Shown piece after piece: positions 40,482 through 50,000 of a stretch of DNA of 64,000 nucleotides. The stretch is from an uncultured Draconibacterium sp. Lineage in GTDB: Bacteria > Bacteroidota > Bacteroidia > Bacteroidales > Prolixibacteraceae. The translations under genes were made by a program, and so were the position numbers. The notes under the pieces are model-generated. The model ran no database searches. It had not been told where the DNA came from and was given only the letters and a program-made list of their open reading frames with translations. Position 1 is the first letter of the stretch, and each line of letters starts with the position of its first letter. The stretch spans positions 1-64,000 of the forward strand of contig NZ_CAJXYQ010000015.1 in NCBI RefSeq assembly GCF_913063105.1. The letters run 5' to 3'.

Positions 40482-41462
40482 TTAGTTTCCTCCAAATCGT
40501 TTAGGTTTTACATACATATTAATTAATGGCACAAACGCATTCATTATCAGAATTGCAAATGAAATTCCTTCGGGGTAGGCTCCAAACATTCGAATGGCAA
40601 TGGTAATCAGTCCGATACCAAAGCCGTAAATTAGCTGTCCTTTACCTGTCATTGGTGAGCTAACCATATCGGTAGCCATAAATACAGCCCCAAGCATTAA
40701 ACCGCCGGTAAATAAATGGATAAACGGATTAACATAGAGCTCCGGATCAATTACCCAGAAAATTCCGGATACAAGTACAACCGTAAGCAAAATGGAAACG
40801 GGAGTTTGCCAGGTTATTACCTTTTTCCAAAGCATATATAAACCGCCAATTACCAGCAGCAAGGCTGATACTTCGCCAAGCGAACCGCTGTTAAACCCGA
40901 TGGCCATTTCCGAGAGTTTTGGTAATCCTTCGAGCTGAGCAACAGGAATGCCGTTTTTAATGCCCTCTTTTATTAAACCTAGCGGGGTAGCTGCCGAAAC
41001 GGCATCAACACCATCCATCATTCGGGTGCTTGGCCACGAGGTCATTTGCACCGGAAAAGAGATGAGCAAAAATACCCTTCCTACCAATGCGGGGTTAAAA
41101 ATGTTGGCTCCCAGGCCTCCAAAAGAAAGTTTACCAATGCCCATTGCGGCAATGGCGCCAATCACAATTATCCACCACGGAATGTTTGCCGGAACGTTAA
41201 AAGCCAGCAGAATACCGGTTATTAAAGCCGAGCCATCTGTAATACTTGGTTTTACCTTCATCACATATTTCTGAATGAGGTATTCGATGCCCACACAGGA
41301 GATGGTGGAAATTAATCCCACACGAATGGCATCAAAACCAAACAGATAAATACCCCAGGCCATGGCCGGAATCATCGCATAAACAACCCGAAGCATAATT
41401 TTTTGGGTTGAATCGTTCGAGTGAACGTGCGGTGATGGTGAAACTGTTAATAATTTACTCAT
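40482..41462 (-). CDS. rnfD: Rnf complex membrane flavoprotein RnfD
   Basis: 326 residues, about nine membrane helices. SPSPHVHSNDST is the typical start. The covalent FMN site DAVSAATPLG (Thr acceptor) lies near residue 155. RnfD takes part in ion translocation linked to electron transfer between ferredoxin and NAD+. The 76-base gap to rnfC is unusually long for this operon and holds a direct repeat. Confidence 0.94.
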   Translation of the reverse strand: MSKLLTVSPSPHVHSNDSTQKIMLRVVYAMIPAMAWGIYLFGFDAIRVGLISTISCVGIEYLIQKYVMKVKPSITDGSALITGILLAFNVPANIPWWIIVIGAIAAMGIGKLSFGGLGANIFNPALVGRVFLLISFPVQMTSWPSTRMMDGVDAVSAATPLGLIKEGIKNGIPVAQLEGLPKLSEMAIGFNSGSLGEVSALLLVIGGLYMLWKKVITWQTPVSILLTVVLVSGIFWVIDPELYVNPFIHLFTGGLMLGAVFMATDMVSSPMTGKGQLIYGFGIGLITIAIRMFGAYPEGISFAILIMNAFVPLINMYVKPKRFGGN

Positions 41463-41468
41463 TATTCA

Positions 41469-41543
41469 GTTGTTTGTTTTATTCTTTTCTATTGATGTCA
41501 TCCGCAATATGGTGCAAGATGACAATCGGTTGTTTGTTTTATT
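41469..41543. repeat. 15-base direct repeat between rnfC and rnfD
   Basis: GTTGTTTGTTTTATT is found at 41469-41483 and again at 41529-41543, exactly 60 bases apart. The second copy covers the rnfC stop. Between them TGTCATC and GATGACA can form a stem. It looks like a small duplication at the end of rnfC; it may also affect mRNA folding between the genes. Confidence 0.6.
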
Positions 41544-42870
41544 TTTTACGCGAGCGCATTATGGCGCCAACTTTTCCTTTCCCAAAACGAATATAGTCGA
41601 GCAGCGGACGGTTCGAGGGGCAGGTGTAGCTGCACGATCCACACTCGATACAATCCATTATCCGTTCGCTTTCGGCCCGATCGAAAATTTGTTTCTCTCC
41701 CAATGTCATCAGCAGGTAGGGTTCAAGTCCCATTGGGCAAACCGAAGTACAGCGCGAGCAGCGTATGCAGGGCTGAATTTCTTCCCGTTTACTTTCTTCG
41801 GCAGGCATTAAAAGCAGGCCCGAGGTTCCTTTTGTTACCGGAACATCTAACGAAGCAATGGCACGTCCCATCATTGGTCCGCCACTAATAATTTTTCCGG
41901 TATTTTCCGGAAGTCCGCCTGCTGCTTCGATCAGCTCTGAGGTGGCTGTGCCAATACGAACCATAAAATTCGATGGTTTTTCAACACCTTTACCCGTAAC
42001 AGTTACCACGCGTTCAAACAACGGTTTGTTTTTCTGAATAGCTTCGTAAACGGCAAAAGCGGTTCCCACATTGCTTACCACAGCGCCAACGGCAATAGGT
42101 AGACCACCCGATGGAACTTCTTTTCCGGTAACCGCATTAATCAGCTGTTTTTCGCCACCTTGAGGGTATTGTACCTTTAGCGCCTGAATGCCAATGCCTT
42201 TATAGTTTTTGCATTTTTCGCCCAGTAATTTTATGGCATCGGGTTTATTGTTTTCAATACCGATAACTGCTTTTTCAACATTCATAGCTTTCATCAGCAG
42301 TTGTATACCCACCAAAATTTCGTCGGCTTTTTCAAGCATCAGGCGATGGTCTGAAGTAAGGTAGGGTTCGCACTCCACACCATTAATTAAAAGCACTTCA
42401 GCTTTCATGCCTTTTGGTGGCACCAGCTTTACATGGGTTGGGAAAGTTGCTCCTCCAAGGCCAACGATACCGGCTTCCTGGATTTTTTTTACGATTTCCG
42501 GCCCATCAAGCGAAATTTCTTTTACCAGGTCTTCCGAGCGGTCAATTTCATCCAACCATTCGTCTCCATCAACAGCAATAAAAATACCCTGTTTAGGATA
42601 GCCCGAACTATCGGCTGAAAAATCAACTTTGGTTACTTTTCCTGATACTGATGAGTGGATATTGGTAGAAACAAAACTACTGCTTTGTGCAATTACCTGT
42701 CCTACTTTAACGGTGTCGCCTTTTTTTACCACAGGTGCCGAAGGTGCGCCAATGTGTTGGGCAACAGGTATAAAAACGGTTTTCGGAAGCGGCAGTGCTT
42801 CAATCGTTTTATCGCTCGATAATTTATTTTCGGGAGGATGTACCCCGCCAATTTTGAACGTTTTTAACAT
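41539..42870 (-). CDS. rnfC: Rnf complex NADH-binding subunit RnfC
   Basis: 443 residues. Soluble subunit with an NADH/FMN-binding fold like NuoF (GLGGATFPTHVKL; INGVECEPYLTSDHRLM) and two 4Fe-4S clusters near the C-terminus, CIRCSRCTSVCP and CIECGSCSYTCP. The N-terminal barrel-like part begins GGVHPPENK. It exchanges electrons with NAD+/NADH. The length is close to the shortest common form, without the long repeat tail found in E. coli RsxC. Confidence 0.95.
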   Translation of the reverse strand: MLKTFKIGGVHPPENKLSSDKTIEALPLPKTVFIPVAQHIGAPSAPVVKKGDTVKVGQVIAQSSSFVSTNIHSSVSGKVTKVDFSADSSGYPKQGIFIAVDGDEWLDEIDRSEDLVKEISLDGPEIVKKIQEAGIVGLGGATFPTHVKLVPPKGMKAEVLLINGVECEPYLTSDHRLMLEKADEILVGIQLLMKAMNVEKAVIGIENNKPDAIKLLGEKCKNYKGIGIQALKVQYPQGGEKQLINAVTGKEVPSGGLPIAVGAVVSNVGTAFAVYEAIQKNKPLFERVVTVTGKGVEKPSNFMVRIGTATSELIEAAGGLPENTGKIISGGPMMGRAIASLDVPVTKGTSGLLLMPAEESKREEIQPCIRCSRCTSVCPMGLEPYLLMTLGEKQIFDRAESERIMDCIECGSCSYTCPSNRPLLDYIRFGKGKVGAIMRSRKK

Positions 42871-42876
42871 CCCTGA

Positions 42877-43743
42877 TTATTTTACTGGTTCAGTTTCTTT
42901 TTTTACTTCCGGTTTCACTTTCCGTGGAGGAAAGTTTTCCTCTATGATTGCTCCTGTCGGACAAACTGCAACGCATTTTCTACACAGTTTACATTTGTCG
43001 GAGTCTATATAGGCCAGGTTGTTTTCAATGGTAATGGCATCAAACGGGCACTCTTTCAAACACTTGCTGCAACCAATACAGGCAACGCTACAAGCTTTTC
43101 GGGCCACACCGCCTTTGTCCTGGTTGCGGCAGGATACCACCACTTTTCGGTTTTTCGGCATTTTTTTGCGTAACTCAATCAGCGATTTGGGGCAGGCATC
43201 AACGCAGGCTCCGCAGGCCACACATTTGTCATCAATTATTTCCGGGATGCCGGTTTCAGGATGCATCACAATGGCATCAAAATCGCAGGCATCAAAACAG
43301 TCGCCAAAGCCCAGGCAACCATACTGGCAATTGGTTTCGCCACTGTATACCGACGAGGCTATGGCACAAGTAGTAGCCCCATCGAAGCTACTGGTTTTGG
43401 GCCGGTTGTTGCAGGTGCCGTTACAACGGATATAGGCCACCCGTGGGTCTTTTTTTACGGCTTCTAAACCAAGTATAGAAGCCACTTCATTCATGGTGTC
43501 GTTGCCGCCAACCGGGCAGTTCAGGTCGCCCAGGTCGCTGGCTTTTACGCAGGCCTCGGCAAAGGCCCGGCAGCCGGCATAACCGCAGCCGCCACAATTG
43601 GCTCCCGGAAGCGCTTCATCTACTTCGTCAATCCGGGGATCTTCATGAACTTTGAATTTCTGTGCCACAAAGTACAGGATTACTGCAGCTGCAGCACCAA
43701 TTACTGCTAATGTGACAATGGTATATACAACGGTGATACTCAT
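42877..43743 (-). CDS. rnfB: Rnf complex ferredoxin-type subunit RnfB
   Basis: 288 residues. An N-terminal membrane helix (about 5-27), the RnfB Cys domain CGGCGYAGC (50-58) with further Cys to about 77, then several 4Fe-4S motifs: CQYGCLGFGDCFDAC, CVACGACVDACP, CIGCSKCLKECP and CKLCRKCVAVCP. It is the entry point for electrons from reduced ferredoxin. Its many clusters exceed those of the E. coli RsxB and resemble the forms in anaerobes. The gene lies 4 bases after rseC and 6 bases before rnfC. Confidence 0.95.
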   Translation of the reverse strand: MSITVVYTIVTLAVIGAAAAVILYFVAQKFKVHEDPRIDEVDEALPGANCGGCGYAGCRAFAEACVKASDLGDLNCPVGGNDTMNEVASILGLEAVKKDPRVAYIRCNGTCNNRPKTSSFDGATTCAIASSVYSGETNCQYGCLGFGDCFDACDFDAIVMHPETGIPEIIDDKCVACGACVDACPKSLIELRKKMPKNRKVVVSCRNQDKGGVARKACSVACIGCSKCLKECPFDAITIENNLAYIDSDKCKLCRKCVAVCPTGAIIEENFPPRKVKPEVKKETEPVK

Positions 43744-43747
43744 TTTA

Positions 43748-44164
43748 TTAAGCGTTTTCTTCGAGTTCGAATTTCAGTACTTTTTTTAATAAATGACGAA
43801 AAAAATATAATGTTATATAGTATGGAATCAGTATGATTAATGACAGGATTCCGGCTTTTAGTTCATCCCCGGTTATTTCAAGGGCTACTATTAATGTACC
43901 CAGAACAACAAAAAACGGGATGACGTAACCCCATATCAATGCGGTAAATCCTTTTGATTGTTTAAAAAGAATGGTTACTTCGTCGCCAACCTTATAATTA
44001 AGCTTGTATTCTGTTACCTCAATCTCTTTGTCCTGGTAATCAGAAACAGTGCATGCTCCTTTGGCATGGCACGTTGAGCAGGCTGATTGACTCACAATGT
44101 TTACAATCAAAGATGTGGGCCTCACCTCTTTAACAAAACCCGTATGTTGAACTGTAGAATCCGT
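43748..44164 (-). CDS. RseC/MucC-like membrane protein; start codon uncertain
   Basis: About 138 residues if initiated at 44164, or 125 from the GTG at 44125. Cys motif SACSTCHAKGAC, then two membrane helices (about 85-130) and a charged tail: the RseC/MucC family, linked to SoxR reduction and sigma-E control, and often the first gene of rnf operons in Bacteroidota. The family-conserved HxGxV opening (here VQHTGFVKEV) is encoded upstream of the GTG, but in that extension there is no ATG, GTG or TTG before an in-frame TAG. The codon in the expected place is ACG (44162-44164), giving DSTVQHTG. Either ACG is used, or the protein is trimmed, or the base is a mutation. Confidence 0.72.
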   Translation of the reverse strand, partial: TDSTVQHTGFVKEVRPTSLIVNIVSQSACSTCHAKGACTVSDYQDKEIEVTEYKLNYKVGDEVTILFKQSKGFTALIWGYVIPFFVVLGTLIVALEITGDELKAGILSLIILIPYYITLYFFRHLLKKVLKFELEENA

Positions 44165-44174
44165 AACTGTAACT

Positions 44175-44201
44175 TTTTGCTATTTGCAGATTGCAAATCT
44201 A
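44175..44201 (-). promoter_or_regulatory. promoter with overlapping palindrome, rnf operon
   Basis: Minus-strand -7 box TAGATTTG (44194-44201) merges with the inverted repeat ATTTGC-AATCT-GCAAAT. The region matches 38608-38633 at 22 of 26 positions. A transcript from here would have a leader of about 20-25 nt before the ACG codon at 44164, or about 60 nt before the GTG at 44125. Confidence 0.6.
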
Positions 44202-44449
44202 TATATTAATTTGAATCTGTATGTGTCAAAAAATCAGTTTTTGTGAAAAGTGGTCAATTTAGAAATAGTCTAATTTAGTTTGTCGAACGTTTCAATTTTT
44301 GGTTCGAAAGGGCTATTTTTTTTTAACACGAAGACGCGAAGGCACAACGTTTTTATTTTATGTCATGGCTAATGTTCAGCAAAGGCTAGGATTAAAAATT
44401 AGGGACCTTGATGTTTTCTAAATCCATAAAATTCTGAATTATCGTCTCG
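44202..44449. other. spacer between rnf operon and antiporter gene
   Basis: Part of a gene-free stretch of about 285 bases. It holds the upstream side of the rnf promoter and, at 44324-44348, the short element CACGAAGACGCGAAGGCAC. Elements of the form CGAAGxCGCGAAGx recur between genes in many Bacteroidota. I saw no terminator with a clear T-run for the antiporter gene and no RNA gene. Confidence 0.5.
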
Positions 44450-46342
44450 CTATGATTGCTTTTTAGCTTCATCTTTCAACGAATCCACATCCCATGCACA
44501 ATCAGAGTCATGAATTGAATAGTTTTTTTCAGCCTGTAAGGTTTCTTTTACCTGTTCTTCAAATCGGCGGGTTTCCTGAATGAATTTGCCCTGGTCTTCC
44601 AGCCAGTGGCGATACAGCTCTTCGGTAACCTGGTCTTCGTGGTGTTTAAATGTTCGGGTGGCCCGGTAGGCTTCGTATTTCGAAAAGCCCAATTCCACCA
44701 GTGCCGTGTTGCTGAGTTCGGCAGCCGAATGAAATGTTTCGCGTTGCACTTTGCTGATATTCAAATTCAGGTATTCAAATACATGAAAGATATCTCTTGC
44801 GCGTGCCAGTATTTTAACATGCGGGTATTTTTTTCTGACGGTTTCGGCTACTTTTAATGCATTTTCGTGTTCGGCCATACTTAATATTAGCAAACGGGCT
44901 TTTTCAATGCCGGCTTTTTCGAGCATAGTGGGGCGGGTTATATCGCCAAAATACAATTTGAAACCATATTTGCGAAGTGTTTCAACATTGGATGGGTTAT
45001 TGTCGAGAATAGTAACCTTAAATCCGTTGGCTAATAAAATTCGGCCTACGGTAAGTCCGAAACGGCCAAAACCTGCCAGTATAACCGGGTTTTCCTCTTC
45101 TTCAATTTCATCGTATTCCAGTTTGTTGTGCCAGCGCGCCAGAATAGGGCTTACAGCTTTGTCGTTAAAAATAAGCAGTAATGGCGACACGGCCATCGAC
45201 AGGGTGACTACCAATAATAACATTCCCGAGGTTTCGTCGTCGAAAAGTTTGTTTTGTTTCGAAAATGAGATGAGCACAAAGGCAAATTCGCTGGCCTGGG
45301 CCAACAGAAAAGCAAAAAGGAATTCGAACCCTTTTTTCAGGCGGAACATACGGCCTAAAATCAGCAATACCACAAACTTTACAAAAATAAGCAGTAAAAC
45401 AAAAAGAACGATTATCCAAGGATCTTCAATGAGCAAATTGAAGTTTATGCTTGCTCCAACGGAGATAAAAAACAAGCCAAGCAGTAAACCTTTAAAGGGG
45501 TCGATGGTTGTTTCCAGTTCGTGGCGGTATTCGCTGTCGGCCAATACCACACCGGCAATAAAAGTACCCAATGCCGGCGACAGGCCAATGGCATCCATGC
45601 CCAGTGCTATGCCAATAACCATAAGCAGGGCAAGGGCAACAAAAACTTCGTGCAGGCCGGTTTCTGCCACCAGTCGAAAAATATGACGGGCAGCAAAACG
45701 TCCGATAATTACCATTGCGGTTATAGCTCCAATTATAATGAGCAGTTGCAACCACCCCGGCATCTGAGCCACTTCTCCAATATTATTCAGTGCCGTATCA
45801 GAAAGATCGGCAGGTGCACCAAGGGTAGCAATTATAGGTATTAAGGCCAGTATGGGAATAACAGCCATATCCTGAAAAAGAAGCACCGAGAAAGCTGAAC
45901 GGCCCGCGATATTACGCATTAATCCTTTTTCGCTTAAGGTTTGTAAAACAATTGCCGTTGACGAGAGGGCCAGAATAAGGCCAATGGCCATGGCCCGGTT
46001 GAGTTGAAAGTTAAGCAGGAGGGCAATGGCGGTAATTAAACCGGCGGTAATTAGTACCTGCAGGCCTCCGAGACCGAATATCGATCGTCGCATTTTCCAT
46101 AACAGCCTGGGCTCCAGTTCAAGACCGATGATGAAAAGCATCAATACCACTCCAAATTCAGCAAAGTGCATTACCTCGTCGGCCTCGTTTCCTACCAGTC
46201 TTAACACAAAAGGGCCAATAATGATACCGGCAAGCAGGTAGCCTAAAACAGAACCTAACCCCAGTTTTTTAGCAATGGGGACAGAAACAACGGCTGCTCC
46301 TAGGTAAATTAAGGCGTTTAAAAAGAATTCATGATTATGCAT
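44450..46342 (-). CDS. KefB/KefC-type cation:proton antiporter with TrkA-N domain
   Basis: 630 residues. About 12 membrane helices (1-390) of the CPA2 family, then an NAD-binding RCK/TrkA-N domain (about 420-540, GFGRFGLTVGRILLANG) and a charged tail. In E. coli, KefC exports K+ and acidifies the cytoplasm to protect against electrophiles, gated by glutathione. The start overlaps the stop of the quinone reductase-like gene by 8 bases, matching the KefF-KefC pairing. Gating by glutathione here is an inference, since many Bacteroidota lack that thiol. Confidence 0.9.
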   Translation of the reverse strand: MHNHEFFLNALIYLGAAVVSVPIAKKLGLGSVLGYLLAGIIIGPFVLRLVGNEADEVMHFAEFGVVLMLFIIGLELEPRLLWKMRRSIFGLGGLQVLITAGLITAIALLLNFQLNRAMAIGLILALSSTAIVLQTLSEKGLMRNIAGRSAFSVLLFQDMAVIPILALIPIIATLGAPADLSDTALNNIGEVAQMPGWLQLLIIIGAITAMVIIGRFAARHIFRLVAETGLHEVFVALALLMVIGIALGMDAIGLSPALGTFIAGVVLADSEYRHELETTIDPFKGLLLGLFFISVGASINFNLLIEDPWIIVLFVLLLIFVKFVVLLILGRMFRLKKGFEFLFAFLLAQASEFAFVLISFSKQNKLFDDETSGMLLLVVTLSMAVSPLLLIFNDKAVSPILARWHNKLEYDEIEEEENPVILAGFGRFGLTVGRILLANGFKVTILDNNPSNVETLRKYGFKLYFGDITRPTMLEKAGIEKARLLILSMAEHENALKVAETVRKKYPHVKILARARDIFHVFEYLNLNISKVQRETFHSAAELSNTALVELGFSKYEAYRATRTFKHHEDQVTEELYRHWLEDQGKFIQETRRFEEQVKETLQAEKNYSIHDSDCAWDVDSLKDEAKKQS

Positions 46343-46931
46343 CTTGCTTTATAATTTCGTTGATGTATTCAATATTTTCAAAAATAGCAGGATTTATTTT
46401 ACTATCGCGTAACAAAAGAATAAGCGAACGATAGTTGGCTGCACAGGTTTTCAGTTGGTCTTGTGCCAGGGTGTGCGATCCGTGCACAACAAAAGGCGGC
46501 AGATACTGCATTCGACATAAATTTACCGATTGATGAAAAGGGGCTAAAAACTCGTTTATGGTATAATGGTTTTTGCCTTCAGTGCAGTAAACCTCTTTTC
46601 TACCACCGGTGGAAATACTTGATAAGGCCCATTTGCCCTCCAATGCGCGTCCCTGAGTGCCGTAGGCAAAACCGTGCTGAAGTACCAGATCCATCCATTC
46701 TTTAACCAATGCCGGAGCACTGTACCAGTAAAACGGATGTTGCCAGATGATAATGTCATGTTCAGCCAAAAGTTCTTGTTCAACAGGAATATCAATAAAA
46801 AAATCAGGATACTTTTCGTACAAATTATTAATGGTAACCCCATCCAAATCTTTAATGGCATTAATCAGTGTTTTATTAATGCGCGATTTATGGTAGGCGG
46901 GGTGGGCAAAAAGTATCATTATTTTTTTCAT
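46335..46931 (-). CDS. KefF-like NAD(P)H:quinone oxidoreductase
   Basis: 198 residues. Flavodoxin-fold quinone reductase of the NQO1/MdaB/KefF group: opening MKKIMILFAHPAYHKSRIN with FMN/FAD contacts, QHPFYWYSAPALVKEWMDLVL, and STGGRKEVY. KefF is the soluble activator of KefC and also reduces electrophilic quinones. It is translated with the antiporter gene through an 8-base overlap. A 19-base palindrome lies in the divergent region upstream (46967-46985). Confidence 0.87.
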   Translation of the reverse strand: MKKIMILFAHPAYHKSRINKTLINAIKDLDGVTINNLYEKYPDFFIDIPVEQELLAEHDIIIWQHPFYWYSAPALVKEWMDLVLQHGFAYGTQGRALEGKWALSSISTGGRKEVYCTEGKNHYTINEFLAPFHQSVNLCRMQYLPPFVVHGSHTLAQDQLKTCAANYRSLILLLRDSKINPAIFENIEYINEIIKQDA

Positions 46932-46966
46932 CTGCTTCTGTTATTTAGTGTTCAAACCGGTGAATA

Positions 46967-46985
46967 AAATTATGAAACATAATTT
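46967..46985. promoter_or_regulatory. palindrome between kefF-like and macroglobulin genes
   Basis: AAATTATG-AAA-CATAATTT: perfect 8-base arms around 3 bases, in the 125-base divergent region. It is 36 bases from the kefF-like start and 72 from the macroglobulin start, a good place for an operator acting on either gene. Confidence 0.45.
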
Positions 46986-47056
46986 GATTATGGCACGATC
47001 ATGGGTACTAATTTCTTACTTTTAACGTCATATATAAAATCATAAAAACACAGACA

Positions 47057-50000
47057 GTGAAAAAGTTTATTTTCCCCATATTTTTTCTGCTTGTTTTTAC
47101 AGTTTCCTGTAAAAAAAATGAAAAAAAGATCAGTGGTACAGATGCGACTTTTACGCATTATGTGCAGGCTTTTACCAGTGGAGTAGTATCAACCCGAACA
47201 ACCATAAGTATTTACCTTGCGCAACCACTTCAAGAGGTTAGTATTCCGGAAGACTTGTTTCGTTTTAGTCCGAAGGTACAGGGGAAGACAGTTCGGGTTA
47301 GCGACCGGATTATAGAGTTCAGACCCAACGAGCCTTTGCTGCCGGGAATGACTTATGAAGTCACTTTTGCCTTGGGAAAACTTTTAACACTTGACAAGCA
47401 ACTTCAGGTTATGCCCTTTAGCTTTTCAACGGTTGAGCAGAGTTTTTCTGTTACGGTTGATGGATTGTCAAATTACGATGATGTTGGCACGAACCTGATG
47501 CAGCTAAAAGCCTGTGTTTTAACTGCCGATATTGCGGATGCAGCACCCGTTGAGGCTTTGGTAAGCGCAAGTTGCGAGGGTGATGAGTTACCAATAAACT
47601 GGATTCATGATGCCGACGGACGTAAACATTTTTTTACTATCGATAGCATTGTGCGGAAAGCTGATGAACCGGCAGAACTTTTGGTGCACTGGGACGGTAA
47701 AGCCCTTGGGGTAGACCTTTCCGGGCAAAAAAAACTGGAAGTTCCGGCATTGAGCGACTTTAAGGTTTTAGATGCTTCCGTTGTGCAACAACCGGAGCAA
47801 TGTGTTGAAATTCGTTTTTCAGATCCCTTGTTAAAAGGCCAGGATTTGGAAGGACTAATTGAACTGGAAAATAACCCGGAAATAAAACTGGAGCTGGATG
47901 GAAACCTGTTAAAAGCCTGGACCGGTAAAAGGGCATCGGGAGAATTAAGCTTAAGTGTACATGCCGGTATAAAAAGCAGTAACTACGCCCGATTAACTAC
48001 GCCGACTAATTTTTTGCTGCAATTTACCAATGCCGAACCACAGGTGCGCCTGCTGGGAAAAGGCGTTATTGTTCCACGAAACGAATCAATGGTGTTTCCG
48101 TTTGAAGCCATCAGTTTAAATGCGGTTGATGTTCGCGTAATTCAGGTCTATAAAAATAATGTGCACCAGTTTTTTCAAAATAACCGCATTGATGGACAGA
48201 ATAACCTGAAACAGGTTGGCAGGATGGTTTACCAGGGAAAGGTTGATCTTCACTCTGCTGAACCCATAAACTACAGCAAATGGAATACCTTTAAAATTGA
48301 CCTCACGAAGTTGCTGACTGTTGAACAGGGAGCCATTTACCGCGTAGAACTGCGTTTCAGAAAAGAATATTCGCTTTGCAGCTGTTCCGACGAAAATCCC
48401 GATGGAACGCTTTCAGAAATTGCTTTGAACGAAAACGAGGCCTACAAAACAGAATGGGATTCGCCGGGTTGGTATGGCGGTTATTATTATCCGAGTGGCT
48501 ACGATTGGCGCGAACGCGATAATCCATGTCATGTGTCGTACTACAACTCCGGCCGTTTTGTGAGCAGAAACATTATGGTATCGCAATTAGGTATAGTGGC
48601 CAAAGAAGGTAAAAACCAACACCTGAAATTTGCAGTCTCCAACATATTGTCCACCGAACCGCTTGGCGATGTTGAATTAAAATTATTCAATTTTCAGCAG
48701 CAAATTATTGAAACGATTAAAACCGATGCGCGTGGTTTTGCTGAGGTAGATTTGAGTAAAAAACCATTTTTACTGGTGGCTCAAAAAGGGGAGCAGTTTG
48801 GTTACCTCCGGCTTGATGACGGTACTGCTTTATCGGTGAGTAACTTTAACGTTTCGGGGCAGGTAATAACCGGCGGAATGAAAGGTTTTATTTATGGCGA
48901 GCGCGATGTTTGGCGCCCCGGAGACACCTTGTTTTTGAATTTTATTTTAGAGACAAAAGCAGTTCAATCCGAAAATCATCCGGTAATATTTAGTCTTTAT
49001 AATCCAAAAGACCAACAGGTTAACAGGCGGGTAGTTACCAGTAATGAAAATGGTTTTTATAGCTTAACAACTACAACCACAAGCGATGCGCCAACCGGAA
49101 ACTGGCGTGCTGAAGTGCAGGTGGGTAACAGCAGATTCTCAAAAAGGATAAAAATTGAAAGTATAAAACCCAACCGGTTGAAAATTGAACTGGATTTGCC
49201 CGACGATAAAACTCTGGAGGTAAAAGATACGAAGTTGCCAATGGCTGCCACCTGGTTACACGGTAGCCCGGCCAATGCTTTAAAAGCCAAAGTGGAAGTT
49301 GTGTTGGCGAAAACAAAAACGGAATTTGAAAATTTCAAACAATATAGTTTTAACGACCCCGCCACACGTTTTTCGAAGCAAGAGCAAATTATTTTTGACG
49401 GCAAACTTGATGAAAGTGGTGAGGCTATCATCCCCTTTAATTTAGAGGGACTGGAGGACGCCCCCGGAATGTTGAACGCCTGGTTTACTTCGCGGGTATT
49501 TGAAAATGGCGGTGATTTTAGCACTGCTCTTACAAGCGCCAAATATTCACCTTTTAAATCGTATGTTGGGGTGCGCATGCACGAATCGGAAGATAACTGG
49601 TACAAAACCGATACCGATTATCTGCCTGAAATTGTAACCGTTGATGGAAAAGGGAACCCGGTTTCGGGCGCCGATCTGGAGGTTCGGTTATACAAAATTA
49701 ACTGGCGTTGGTGGTGGGAATCAGGTTCCGAAAATTTAGCGCATTATGTGTCGGGCAGTTATTATCAGCCGGTTAAAAGCTGGAATATTAATAATGCAGC
49801 GCACGCATCAAAAATTAAGCTTAATGTAAAATACAATAACTGGCAAGACAATGGCCGGTATTTTTTGTGGGTAAAAAATACCAGCTCAGGACATGCAGCC
49901 GGCACTACCTTCTACATGTCGGAATGGGGAGGATGGCGCTCGGAAGGAATGGAGCAGGGCGCTACCATGTTGAATATAAGTACCGATAAAGACCGATACA

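Noticed and set aside
44907-45686. 259-codon plus-strand frame opposite the antiporter gene
   Set aside because: It is antisense to a well-supported antiporter; the composition is Ser/Lys/Arg-rich low complexity and no domain is seen.
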